From: Pseudovirgaria hyperparasitica
Taxonomy: Eukaryota; Ascomycota; Dothideomycetes; Acrospermales; Acrospermaceae
Direction: 5' to 3'
Length of the DNA: 64,000 nt
NCBI RefSeq assembly: GCF_010093815.1
Contig: NW_022985553.1
Span: 251,511 to 315,510, forward strand
Under the pieces are notes generated by a model, which saw only the letters and a list, made by a program, of their open reading frames with translations, did no database searches and was not told the origin of the DNA. This document shows positions 12,881-23,566 of the stretch, piece after piece. How positions within the stretch are numbered: position 1 is the first letter of the stretch; each line of letters begins with the position of its first letter. Made by a program: the position numbers and the translations under genes.

Positions 12881-13662
12881 TACATTATGTAACTCAAATA
12901 AAACCCGGTCGCCGCATTATTACCAAGAACAAGGCTTCCCCACATATGTTGGGACTGCACTTCATTATTGATCATCAATCGCACCACCACCTCCTGCTTA
13001 CAATCCAGCGTGGGCCCAGTCTTACCATATACCGCTTCCATCTTGTCCCAGGTCGTAAAATCCAAACTAGGCTTCCACTTCCACTCCTCACGCTCATACT
13101 GCTTCAACGAGGCGGGGTTTATATCGATGTTGCCATCTGCGGATGGTACGCCAGCGAGCTGTTGTGTTGCGACGGGACAGCCTCCCGCGCCATCGCAGCT
13201 GAATTGTCGCCCGGTTGAAAGTGCTGCGGTGCGCCATTTTAGGATGCAATCCCGGGCACCTGCGGGGATCCCGCTGAAGACGACGAGGGCATCTGTGTCG
13301 TTTGTGACTAGTAAGATGTGATCTACGACCTGAGTGTCATGGTGTTCATTACGTGGGTTGAGAGCGTATATCTTTGGCGTGTTGATCTCGGTGGGTTCGG
13401 GGACAGGAGATGTGTATGCTTGGGCTGGAGCGGATGTCGGTGTCGGTGTCGGTGTCGGTGTTGGTGTTGATATAGTAGGCTCCGAGCACCGGTCTTCCTT
13501 GTGGCAGCCGTGCCAGCCGTTGCTGCAGTTGTAGTAGTTGTATCCTGCAGCGCAGGTTCCATTGTCTTCCAGTGTTGGGTTGTTGATGACGCCGAAGGGG
13601 ATCGCGATGCCGCGGCCGAGCACACTGGCGAGGGTAAGGATGAGAAGGCTTTTGGGAGACAT
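12880..13662 (-). CDS. Small secreted protein, possible But2-like domain
   Basis: An intronless 260-residue protein read from the ATG at 13662. That start gives a clean signal peptide (MSPKSLLILTLASVLG, cleavage near residue 20). A cysteine-rich segment, CAAGYNYYNCSNGWHGC at about 37-53, resembles N-terminal modules of other fungal secreted proteins. A PTPTPTPTPT linker follows at about 69-78. The C-terminal half includes FSGIPAGARDCILKW, which resembles the strand motif of But2-type C-terminal domains; this assignment is weak. The frame stays open upstream to 13857 through a tandem repeat, but that longer start would bury the signal peptide, so I prefer 13662. The likely destination is the wall or outside the cell. 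An effector role is possible but untested. Confidence 0.75.
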   Translation of the reverse strand: MSPKSLLILTLASVLGRGIAIPFGVINNPTLEDNGTCAAGYNYYNCSNGWHGCHKEDRCSEPTISTPTPTPTPTPTSAPAQAYTSPVPEPTEINTPKIYALNPRNEHHDTQVVDHILLVTNDTDALVVFSGIPAGARDCILKWRTAALSTGRQFSCDGAGGCPVATQQLAGVPSADGNIDINPASLKQYEREEWKWKPSLDFTTWDKMEAVYGKTGPTLDCKQEVVVRLMINNEVQSQHMWGSLVLGNNAATGFYLSYIM

Positions 13663-15494
13663 TTTGCGCGTTGTTGTGGATGCTGGATGCTGAAAGTTGG
13701 ATGCTTGAGATGCTTGAGATGCTTGAGATGCTTGAGATGCTTGAGATGCTTGAGATGCTTGAGATGCTTGAGATGCTTGAGATGCTTGAGATGCTTGAGA
13801 TGTGCGTGATGATAGACAAAACACTGCGCACCGGACGACACTTATATATCCCTCCATCCCTCGCTCTCTTCATACATCTATTCCCATCCTGAATCATCTA
13901 GTCCTGCCCTCTCCACGCATACCTCTGACACATATTCGTCGCTCAGCCTCCTTCAATACTACCAACACCAACACCATCTCATCCAACAGAGCAGCATGTC
14001 AATACCAGTATATTCCTTGAAAGCATAGTATGTATAGAAGTAAGGTTATGGCACGTGTAGTGAAGTGGAGTAGAAGGCTTTGCATGTAGGTTTGGACTTG
14101 GTGTGAGAAGCAAGGGTTGGGGCATAGCTGGCGTGTAGTGAGGCGGGCACGAGATTCTGGCTTGACTTGGTTTTCTATTGGCTGGTTGAGATGGCAGTCT
14201 TGAGCATATCTATTAATATTATCAAGGGGAGTAGTAGGACACTGGAGTATTTGGATATCGGGATACTGGAATGATGGAACACCCTCGAATGCAGACACCC
14301 GGTCTTGAGCAAATTCAAAGCAAAAGTAATAGAACTAAGTTCATACAACCTGACATAATCAACTCAATATAACCCACAAAACAGCAGCAACAACAATGAC
14401 CATGACCACCTGCAACAAGCCTCACGCGTTGAAGCCTGGCCTGGCCTAGTCTGGTCTAGATAGTTAGATCGCGGCCTAGTTCACGACGGTCGAGTTCACT
14501 GCGATCATCCTGTTCCCAGAGTGCATTCGTCGTTTCAGGACTGCGTATATCGTGAACAAACTGCGCCTAGAATGGCCTGGCATGGCATGGCATAGAGCAG
14601 CGTAGCATAGCATGGCATAGCCCATTCCATCTATACGGTGTAAATTCATCGTACATGTGACTACCGTGCCTCTTTCCCGCGCGGCTACACAACCACTATA
14701 CATATTCAGCATCACGTGTCGTTTGTATGGGCTGCTTAAGGCTGCCCGTCAGCGATGATGAGGCTGCTGTCATTGAGGCTGTGCGCACGAGGACGGATGG
14801 TCAGATCTCGAGATGGAGTAAGGGGTTAGTAAGGCTGTTTGAACGATTGAGGCTGGTGAGGCTGTGCTAGCTACGTGTTACCCTGTCGTCGCAATGCTTG
14901 TAATACATAACATCGTGGAATGGGTGGGATGGATGAGATGAATGAAGAGAGGGAGGGTGGATATGTTGGAGATCTTGTTAACGATAGCCGTACACGTGCT
15001 TGTGCATGTGCTGCTGGGGCGTGGATACGTGTTGGGAGATGTTGACGTGGGAAGTTGCTGTGGGATGTGTGGATCTCAGATATTGATGAAGAGGGCGTTT
15101 TGGGGTTTATGGCGCTTGAGGACATGATGAGGCCATCTCTAGGTGGTCGACTTACTATTGTATGTCTCAGGATTATTCGAAATTGCGTGATATGGAGTGC
15201 TTGTGATTATGGTAATAGCAGGAGGAGATGTGCAATGTATTGTGTTGTGTCGTGTTGTAGTAGATGAGCTATGGTCTATCTAGGACTATAAATAACTGCA
15301 GCTAAGACTGACTCGTACTAGAGAGCTGTACCTAGATGGGCATGGGTAGTGTGTTGGTGATTGACCCAATCACAGAACGGAGGCCCCAGCATGATTGATC
15401 GACGTCATGGAGAATACTGCCCTCACGCGTCTCGGACGCGCCCGATTGTATTCGCATAAACCGTCAAGAACAGGTCCTATACCACCCTCCTAGC
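13663..15494. other. Intergenic region with leader repeat
   Basis: Contains the upstream region of the secreted-protein gene, including the 9-bp repeat at 13701-13799, then about 1.5 kb without a convincing gene. Short degenerate CATGG/CATAG repeats sit near 14575-14625. The last 150 bases are the promoter of the gene at 15495. Confidence 0.5.
13701..13799. repeat. 9-bp tandem repeat, 11 copies, in 5' leader
   Basis: Eleven perfect copies of ATGCTTGAG lie 39 nt upstream of the start of the minus-strand secreted-protein gene. Read on that strand the unit is CTCAAGCAT. All frames stay open through it because the unit is a multiple of three and holds no stop, which explains the several long overlapping frames here. 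One minus-strand frame is continuous with the downstream gene (Ser-Gln-Ala repeats). Confidence 0.97.
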
Positions 15495-16481
15495 ATGAAC
15501 GTATACGAGACGAAGCGCGCCGAGAAGATTGCTCGCAATCAAGCTCTCCTGCGCGACCTCGGGCTCAACGAAAAAGCCCATAACAAGGCCGACAGAGGTA
15601 GCAGACCATCTGCAAAGAAGCGGAAGCTCGAGACTAAAGTTCAGGCAACCCCGTCACGCGTATCTGCTCGCATTGCTGCCACGCCGTCGCGTCCGGTCTA
15701 CAACGAGGATGAACATAAGAAAGTAGGTAGGGTAGCAGCGAAGAGTGTTGCACGAAGAGCTGCGCCAGTCAAGACGGAGACCGACACATCAGCACCCACG
15801 GGCAGCTCACGTTACTCCCCAGAGGCGATTGAGGAAATCAAAGCGCGATGGACGTCGTGGACGCCTAGCGCATCTGTGCCTACACGCTCACAAGACAGTC
15901 GGTTCCACTTCGACGACTTCGAGGACTTTACGCCAAACAAGTCGCCCGAAGAAATACTACGTGAGGGCGCTTTTGGAGGCACATTCTTCCGGCCCTTGTT
16001 CTCCCGCACACTGGGCATCACGGTGCAGGATGACTGGACTGACATACCCGCCGCCTGGATCTCAGGCCTCAATACAGAGAAATACCTCACGAGCACAGAA
16101 TACGATCCCGCGGTCAACAAATACGGCGTGTCTTGTGGACAGTCCATCGAAGAGTGGGAAGCTGCGGGCTGGATACGGCATGATTTTGATGCGCGGGGCT
16201 GGTTTCAGTGGTACTATCGCTTTTTCCTAGGGCGACGTTGCGATGACGACGAAAGACAGATCTCGCGGTGGAAGAAGTGTGTCGGACAGACTGGGCGGTG
16301 GAGGAGGATCTTGCTGAAGAAGTACGTGCAGATGGGCATCAGGACCGTCGCCGATGAGGGCGAAGAGGAGGGTGAAGAGGAAGCGAGAGAGGTCAGTCCT
16401 GTCGTTCATCAGACCTGCCTGCACTGGGCGTACGAAGTGCGGCAGGATGCTTTGGATGAGTTCTGGGCGAATGGGACATGA
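15495..16481 (+). CDS. Conserved fungal orphan protein, nuclear type
   Basis: An intronless 328-residue protein. The N-terminus, MNVYETKRAEKIARNQALL, followed by lysine-rich stretches (KKRKLETK at about 41-48) and repeated ATPSR blocks, looks like a disordered basic region with a nuclear signal. Residues about 155-285 form a dense aromatic domain: GAFGGTFFRP, DWTDIPAAWISGL, KYLTSTEYDPAVNKYGVSCG, GWIRHDFDARGWFQWYYRF, GRRCDDDERQI and GQTGRW. I recognise this domain from uncharacterised proteins across ascomycetes and basidiomycetes, but know no function. The N-terminal 'KRAEKIARNQALL' resembles that of Cmr1/WDR76-type proteins, but there are no WD repeats. An acidic patch (EEEGEEE) at about 290 precedes the C-terminus. 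Confidence 0.85.
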   Translation: MNVYETKRAEKIARNQALLRDLGLNEKAHNKADRGSRPSAKKRKLETKVQATPSRVSARIAATPSRPVYNEDEHKKVGRVAAKSVARRAAPVKTETDTSAPTGSSRYSPEAIEEIKARWTSWTPSASVPTRSQDSRFHFDDFEDFTPNKSPEEILREGAFGGTFFRPLFSRTLGITVQDDWTDIPAAWISGLNTEKYLTSTEYDPAVNKYGVSCGQSIEEWEAAGWIRHDFDARGWFQWYYRFFLGRRCDDDERQISRWKKCVGQTGRWRRILLKKYVQMGIRTVADEGEEEGEEEAREVSPVVHQTCLHWAYEVRQDALDEFWANGT

Positions 16482-17434
16482 CCGATGATATCCGGCGCCT
16501 TGTCGACTGCAAATATTATATGCTTCATATCTTATATCGCCGAACAATACGCTACTCTAGCAGTCATGATCAGAGATCAGGTCAGCGCATGTGTCTTATT
16601 ATACCCAAGCTTCTCGGTGTCTGCTAAGCTCCAGCCTCCCAGCAAGGTTGTTGAGGATATTGTACATAAATGGCGGCTCGTCCACTTGAACCACCAACCT
16701 CACGTCCAAGCATCCCCTAACAGATGCAGCACCCATGAAGAATGCATAGCCTTCACGGCCGCAAGGCTCGATCGTCGTGCTGGTGTATATACGGAGATAA
16801 AAATGTAATGAAATCAATGTTGTGGTGGGCATTCCGGCCCTATCAGAGACATGTCATGCGTAATTGTTTAGTGGGTGCTCCGTTGCCCGGGCAGCACGTA
16901 AACAAGCTCGCGCACCTCGACCCAATAAACACACGACCACCAGGCGATCGCAGCGTGCCAGTGCCAGAACTGTGGACTTGAATTCGAGTTACTGCATAAC
17001 TATTGGTTCAGACTTTCAACGCCACAGGTCGACCCCGGGAGTTCACAGTCAGCTGCTTCTAGTGGGGGAAATGGTGGTGGTGGTGTGCGCAATCTTCTAG
17101 CCACCTGTAAACATTCAACATTACGACCTCCAAGTAACCCAACCTCGTCGTCGTGTCGATCACCTCTCTCTCAATAGTTGTCTACCACCGCTCTGCAGCT
17201 TCGAACTCTACACTTCTCTACCCAACATCGAACTAACCTTGCGAAACACCTACGTCCGACGTTTGCCGTGCTCGAAGACTGCCCGTGAGGCCCGCGACAT
17301 CCATCTCCGCACTACAGGCTTTGGACAGAATCATGCATAGGCGGCTGTACACGCTGTCTACGCCCGTCTGATCCACCTTGCTGCATCATATATCTTTCAA
17401 CTCACTCTGCCGGTGCGCGCAGTGCGCTATCGAC
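16482..17434. other. Intergenic region and 5' leader
   Basis: No gene seen. The part from about 17100 is C/T-rich and is probably the leader of the kelch-type gene. An in-frame ATG at 17378 would place 19 extra residues before the signal peptide. Confidence 0.5.
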
Positions 17435-20400
17435 ATGAGGCTCGATGCCTTTTTCAACCTTCCAGCCGCTTTACTCGCTTTGATCGCAGCTCCGGTTCTT
17501 GCGCAGCTTCCTTACAACCCTACAACCCTCCTCAACTCACCTGCTGAAGACCGCCTCATCTATGCCTTCAAACCGCTCTCTGGCTCGACCGACACATTCG
17601 AGCTTGCATACCTAAACGCATCGTCCTTCTTGCAGGCTTCCACTCTGCAGTTCACAACACTCTCGGCGAGTCTACCGTTCCTCAAAAGCGCTACGCAGCC
17701 TTTCGTACCTACAATTGGAAGAGACGGGAATATCACAATATATACTGGTAACTGCTCGTTGGGGCCATCCGGGGCACAGGTATGGAGGTATGCTCCCAAT
17801 CCAGATCCCGCCAGGCTGGGGAGCTGGTCGCAACTTTCCATAGCACCTCCTGCCAATGTTACGTATGGTGCGCCGAACTTCCTGGTATCTGGCATATCCT
17901 TCGCAAGCCAAACTGAGGGAAACGACACCACATCCAGCATCTATATGCTTGGCGGCATGTGTCCGACAAACGATACCACCCCGGAGACATGGCAGTCTGT
18001 CGCGAGCTATTCGAACACAATGATATCCGTCGATCCGGAGAACGGGAGTGCCGAAACAGCTTACGGCTTGGATACGGTGTCCAGCCACGAGCCACTGATT
18101 GCTCAAGCCGGGTATGCTGTCGCACCCTTGCAAGCGACTTACTCGGACGTCGATAGCGGAGCTCCTATTGAGCAACAAGACTTTGTCATCATTGGTGGCC
18201 AGACCGATGTAGCATGGATCAACATGTCGAGAATTGCTTTGTTCTCGCTGCCACAGGAGAGTTTTGCGTACATAGACGTCGATGAACCAGACGGACAGCA
18301 CACCGATCTTGCCTTGCGGACCGACATTACCGAGATCCAACCCAGATCGGGACATACAGCAGTGTTGTCAGAAGACGGAAGATCAATAGTCGTGTATGGT
18401 GGTTGGGTCGGTGACGTTACGAACCCTGCAGAACCCCAGCTCGCTATATTAAAAGTTGGAAGAGGCTATGGGGGTGAAGGCCCATGGCAGTGGGTGGCAC
18501 CGTCTTCATCTGGGACCGGGCTAGCAGTCAACGCAGGCTTGTATGGCCATGGCGCTACGCTATTAGCAGGAAATGTCATGATGATATCCGGCGGGTTCGG
18601 CATATCCGCACCATCTAATACATATCGACGACAGTCCACGCAGATGCAGAACAGACAGACAATTTTTTACAATGTGACTTCGAACTCGTGGATAGACACG
18701 TATATTGCACCACCCTCGACTGCATCAGATAAAATCGGCGATGGAGATTCGGGTGGATCAAGCACGTCCAAGAAGGTTGGTATTGGCGCTGGAGTTGGCC
18801 TTGTAGCTCTGGCTGCTGTGGTCGTTGGCTTCAGCTATTGGTACATTCGTCGAAGAAAAGCCCTTGAAGAAGAGGCCAAGGAGAAAGATGGTTATCTCCC
18901 TGAAACGGCCCAGGACATCCAGCCATATGGAGATGGAGGTCTTGGGAATGAACCAACCTCTGCCTATTACTTCCCTGGACAGGATCCCCGGCACGGCTGG
19001 AAGAACAATCAGACGCAGGAAGCCCAGAGAACAGGCCTGTTGGTCGAAATACCAAGTCCCACTCGAGGACTACGGCGCAATCTCGCCAACAGGCCTGTTG
19101 CTTATGCAGATGGTCGACTCCCGACTTCTGCAAGTAATATCCACCCGATCGACGAGCTCGATGAGGAAGAAGATGATGGGGAAGCCATGGAAAGAAGGTC
19201 TGTGCCAGTACAACCTACTGATGAGGTAGAGAGACCTGAAACGTCCGATCGAATACCTTTCATGGCCGGCAGTCTAAACCCTTTGGGAAGTCACCCAATT
19301 CATGAACCGCCGCAGGCTCGACCACCACAACACCGACATACGAACTCGATCACCTCGAATTACACGTCAGCGACCGCGGATTGGTGTCAAGAGATGGACG
19401 AGAAAAATGCAGGTATCTGGGTCAGCAGCAAAGATACCAGCTCGTCAAGCAGTTCCGGCGGTCGCATATCGCCTGACAAATCGGAGCGAACAATATCTAA
19501 CCTCAGCGATAAGAGTTTGCGATCAGAAGTCTCGGCACGCTCAAGCAATGGGGCTTTCGCCATGGGTCGGAATCTCTCTCTTCGATCGTCCACACTTCTC
19601 AATTCAATGACAGATCCATTCATGACCCCCCAAACTAGTCCAGTTCATGAATATCCACCAACGCGGCATTCTGGCGTACCGCAGCCGTATATAATCGGTG
19701 GGAACGACAGCAAGGAGACTTTTATGACAGCCAAATCAAACTTTGCGGCTCTGCAAGCCGAAGGCCAAGCTCTTCTTGGTGGTCGTCCCGAGCACGATGC
19801 AGGTGCATTTCCACCGGACGTCCACGATTATGAAGACGAAGAGTTCGAGACTCGCCGTCGTGAACGCAGTCGTTCCTTTCTTGGCAATGTTCGACGTGCA
19901 CTCAACCGGACTATCACTCGCACATCGAGTACAGGCCAACGTCCTGCAAGCTGGGTGCATCGCAGCGCATCGGGGTCAAAACGACCTACGACAGCAGACT
20001 ATGGCGCTGTAGAAGATCGTTCTGACTCCGTATCGCCTGAGAGACGTATCTCTAGGGTTCCCGGCTCTCAACGTTCCGATGCACCTCGTCGCGCAGCCTC
20101 GGACGCATCCTTCTGGAAGTCCAAGCGCGGTGCGAAAGACTGGAACTACGATCCAAATACGTCACCAGTAGCCGAAACTATCTTCAAGTGGCGACGCAAT
20201 AGCGGCGACGACTGGGGTGCTCCTGAAGATGCCCGTGAGAAAGCACGACAAGAGGAGGAAGAATGGAACGTAGAGGATGCAGCTGAGACGCGCGATGTGC
20301 AGATGACTTTCACGGTACCCAAGCAGAGGCTCAGAGTTGTCAACAGAACCAGCAAGATGAGTTTGGCTACCACAAGCGATGGTGGTGGCAGCCGACTCGG

Positions 20401-20608
20401 CGATGGCGATGATCGGTACACTACCGCAGACGACCGGAGCACAATTGCCGACGATCGAAGCGAAGTTGCAGAGGCCATTCGACGGGAAGAGCTCGAAGAG
20501 GAGCGGCGCCTCCACCGTCTCGAGAGACAGAGGCTAGAAGAACGACTGCGAAGAGAACGGAGTCGCGTGGAGGAGCTGAGAGCCTTGTTCGAGCGAAAAG
20601 AGCTCTGA
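17435..20608 (+). CDS. Kelch-like ectodomain, single TM and long cytosolic tail
   Basis: One exon, 1057 residues from the ATG at 17435. I chose this start because it gives a good signal peptide (FNLPAALLALIAAPVLAQ). The ectodomain, about 25-440, has kelch/galactose-oxidase-like blades: repeated GG pairs flanked by aromatics such as SIYMLGGMCP, DFVIIGGQTD, SIVVYGGWVG and NVMMISGGFG, with many N-glycosylation sites. A Gly/Ala/Val-rich transmembrane helix lies at about 449-471, followed by YIRRRK. The roughly 585-residue cytosolic tail is Ser/Arg-rich and disordered, and ends in a charged coiled coil at about 1010-1055 (REELEEERRLHRLERQRLEE). This layout resembles ascomycete wall-sensor-like kelch proteins and is reminiscent of, but not the same as, Rax2. 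No enzymatic residues are evident. Confidence 0.88.
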   Translation: MRLDAFFNLPAALLALIAAPVLAQLPYNPTTLLNSPAEDRLIYAFKPLSGSTDTFELAYLNASSFLQASTLQFTTLSASLPFLKSATQPFVPTIGRDGNITIYTGNCSLGPSGAQVWRYAPNPDPARLGSWSQLSIAPPANVTYGAPNFLVSGISFASQTEGNDTTSSIYMLGGMCPTNDTTPETWQSVASYSNTMISVDPENGSAETAYGLDTVSSHEPLIAQAGYAVAPLQATYSDVDSGAPIEQQDFVIIGGQTDVAWINMSRIALFSLPQESFAYIDVDEPDGQHTDLALRTDITEIQPRSGHTAVLSEDGRSIVVYGGWVGDVTNPAEPQLAILKVGRGYGGEGPWQWVAPSSSGTGLAVNAGLYGHGATLLAGNVMMISGGFGISAPSNTYRRQSTQMQNRQTIFYNVTSNSWIDTYIAPPSTASDKIGDGDSGGSSTSKKVGIGAGVGLVALAAVVVGFSYWYIRRRKALEEEAKEKDGYLPETAQDIQPYGDGGLGNEPTSAYYFPGQDPRHGWKNNQTQEAQRTGLLVEIPSPTRGLRRNLANRPVAYADGRLPTSASNIHPIDELDEEEDDGEAMERRSVPVQPTDEVERPETSDRIPFMAGSLNPLGSHPIHEPPQARPPQHRHTNSITSNYTSATADWCQEMDEKNAGIWVSSKDTSSSSSSGGRISPDKSERTISNLSDKSLRSEVSARSSNGAFAMGRNLSLRSSTLLNSMTDPFMTPQTSPVHEYPPTRHSGVPQPYIIGGNDSKETFMTAKSNFAALQAEGQALLGGRPEHDAGAFPPDVHDYEDEEFETRRRERSRSFLGNVRRALNRTITRTSSTGQRPASWVHRSASGSKRPTTADYGAVEDRSDSVSPERRISRVPGSQRSDAPRRAASDASFWKSKRGAKDWNYDPNTSPVAETIFKWRRNSGDDWGAPEDAREKARQEEEEWNVEDAAETRDVQMTFTVPKQRLRVVNRTSKMSLATTSDGGGSRLGDGDDRYTTADDRSTIADDRSEVAEAIRREELEEERRLHRLERQRLEERLRRERSRVEELRALFERKEL

Positions 20609-21832
20609 TGTCTTTTGTTTTTGGAAATCTACGAGCTTGAGTCGGCACAGTGATTGATGTTTTATGACTGGTTGGAAACCTCTTTGAGAGTATGGATTTT
20701 TGCATGGAGTTTGGTGCATTTAGGCTCAATCTTTTGGGAGTACATACACACGACACGCTGTATGTACACAGGATCCTGGTTTATATAGACATCGATGGCG
20801 AGTGAGAGCGGATTTTTATATTTTTGTCGTATATACGTAGATGTAGGCGGTGTTATATCCAAACGTTGGAATATAATTGAGATCATACCCAATCATTGTT
20901 CTGTCTTGTCTTTGGAGTGACGTATTGGTGAAGTCTGTTCCTACTCTGCGCCCTTCGTGCCAGCGAGATGCACTTGAAGTGAAGTTTTCAATGCCTCGGC
21001 GGAGGACTCCGTCTCTGTCAGTCATGGACGGATTGATAGCTTGATACTCGCGAGCTACCTCCATCTAGGCCTCGGTGTGGATGGGCGGTTGTTGAGTGTG
21101 ATGTGTATATGTGTATGTATATGTATATAAAGATTGTAGTGGATAGTGGTGGGAGTGATGGTGATTGATTAGCTAACTAGACTTGGATACAGAAGGATGT
21201 GTCGTCTTGTGGTATTATTGGGTCCTTATAATGGTTTGATTTTGTGTGTTCTTTCTATGGCGTACATGCTGAGTTGTTGATCTTAGTCTTTTATTGTTAT
21301 GTTGAATGGCTACTTGATTGGTAGGCCCTAGGAGATTTGGGGTTTGTTTGGGGTAATTGGGATGGTGAATTGATTACTTTTTGGGGGGGTTTGCAGATGG
21401 TTGTGCTTTTCATTCTTACACCGGGAACTACATGTGATCTTATTCAGAAACAATGTCGTGGATCTGTTGTTACACCTATCAGCAAGTCTGTCCATTGATG
21501 AAAGTGAACAGCAAAACAATTGACATTCCTTGCATCACGTTCTTGAGATACTGTATCTGCCGCTCATGACCAAGCCGCAGACACGGGCTGACTCTGAACG
21601 ACTCGTGTCAGCCTCGTGGTACATATGTCCCTTGCCTCACACCCCTGCATCATCCTTATCACGTCCGGGAACATCTCCGTTCTCGGCCACTGCGTACAGG
21701 AAACAACCACTGTTGGCCCGACCAACCTGCCGCACCAACCCCTGGACATCACGCAGAACGGCCACAAAATCGCACCATACGCGCCGGACACACATACATA
21801 CACACATATACATATATACCGCTCCTCTCGCC
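20609..21832. other. Intergenic region
   Basis: No gene supported. It holds the 3' region of the kelch gene and AT-rich sequence with TATA-like runs (near 21110-21130 and 21800-21820) upstream of the MFS transporter gene. Confidence 0.5.
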
Positions 21833-23566
21833 ATGTCCTATCCCACAGGACCCAGCACCTGCGATTCCACCACTCCGCTACTCACCCATCGAGCCATGGA
21901 CGACAACGCCCCCGCTGCCATCGAAGCAGCGCCCACGCGCATCAGTCGCTCCGCAGAATCGCTCGACAAAGCACCACTCCGCGTCGGCCGCGAGGAACTC
22001 GCAGACAGCACGCCACCGCACGAGAGCTACGAAGGCAGACACCGCTTCGACGCCGACGCAACATGGACCGCAGCCGAGGAGGCGCGCGTAGTGTGGAAGA
22101 CGGACCTGCGGCTGCTGACCTGGCTGTGTGTGATGATGTTCGGACTGCAGCTCGATCGTGGCAACTTGTCGAATGCGGTGGCGGATAACCTGCTCGACGA
22201 CCTGGGCTTGACGACGGACGACTATAATAACGGCACTACTATCCAGCTGCTGTGCTTCCTGGCGGCTGAGTTCCCGGTGCAGTTTGCGACGAAGCGGTAT
22301 GGGTTTCGGCAGGTGCTGCCTGGGATGATGATGTTGTGGGGGACGGTGTCGTGGGCGCAGGCGTTTATGCATGATCGGACGTCGTTCTATCTTGGTCGTG
22401 CGTTCATCGGGTTGTGTGAGGGTGGCTTCATCCCGGGTGTGATTCTGTTCGCGAGCTATTTCTACACGTCCAAGGAGCTGTCGATTCGGCTGGCGGCGTT
22501 TTGGTCGTCGCTGAATGTCGCGCGGGTCATTTCGGCGTTGTTGGCGGCGGGCATTCTGCAGATGCGTGGTATCCAGGGGAAACCAGGGTGGTTTTGGCTG
22601 TTTCTGCTCGAGGGCCTTGTCACGGTCGTTATTGCGGGTGTGTCCTTTGTGTATTTGCCTGCTGCGCCTACTTCGACCAAGGGTATCATATGGCGTAAGG
22701 GGTGGTACACGGAGCGTGAAGAAGTGATTATGGTCAACGTATGTATTTACCCCCTATGACCCCAATATATGACCGTCTCCTGACTGACACGCCCTACCCA
22801 GCGCATCCTACGCGACGACAGTGCGAAAGGCCTGACAGCCCTGAAGGAACCTGCCACATTCAGAGACATCCGCGCAGCCTGGGCCGATCCGTCCATGTGG
22901 GGCCTCTACTTCATCGGCCTCGTCGCATATATCCCCGCCGGGCCCGTCCAAGGCTATCTTACACTGACGCTCAAACGACTCGGCTTCAGCACCTTCAACT
23001 CCAACATGCTCACCGTGCCCTCTGCCTTTCTGCAGATCGTCACCATGCTCGGCCTCGCGTACAGCTCCGAGTACTTCAATGAACGCACCCTGCACTGCGT
23101 CGTCGGCGAGTTCTGGATCATGCCGCTGCTCATCGCCCTGCTCCGCCTGCCCGATGGCGGTCATGAATGGGCGCGCTTCTCGCTCATCACCCTCGTATCC
23201 GGATATCCGTATTTTCACCCGATTGTGTCGTCGTGGATCTCCGCGAATACGTTCGACGTCAAGAAGCGCGCTATCACAGCTGCGACGTACAACGTGATTG
23301 TGCAAGTGGGCTCGCTGATCAGCTCGCAGATCTACCGCAAGTGGGATGCCCCGTACTACAAGACGGGCAACACGGTGCTGGTGTCCATTTGCGCTCTGTC
23401 GGTCGTCTCGTTTGTCGTGCAGCGCCAGGTCTTGGTCTATCTGAATGCGCGAAAGGAGAAGGCGTGGGCGGCGATGAGCGTCGAGGAACAGGTTGTGTAT
23501 CAATCGGATGTGTTGGCGCGTGAGAGGGATGGGAATAGGAGGTTGGACTTTCGGTTCGAGCTGTAG
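21833..23566 (+). CDS. MFS transporter, anion:cation symporter family
   Basis: Exons 21833-22738 and 22802-23566, with a 63-nt intron (CTGAC branch, CCCAG end), give 556 residues. About 95 hydrophilic residues precede the first membrane helix. The loop LDRGNLSNA at about 105-113 is the DRxNxxNA signature of the anion:cation symporter (Dal5/Tna1/Seo1-like) branch, and GRAFIGLCEGGFIPGVI matches the family's helix-4 region. Around twelve hydrophobic segments are visible. Family members import small carboxylates, vitamins or amides such as allantoate, nicotinate, pantothenate or biotin; the substrate cannot be read from the sequence. It is similar in type to Seo1/YIL166C-like permeases. The ATG at 21833 (GCCATGTCC) has better context than the earlier in-frame start at 21566, which would add a tail of no family character. 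Confidence 0.9.

Noticed and set aside
13501-13809. Plus-strand frame with Cys-Leu-Arg repeats
   Set aside because: Generated by the 9-bp repeat and antisense to the secreted-protein gene.
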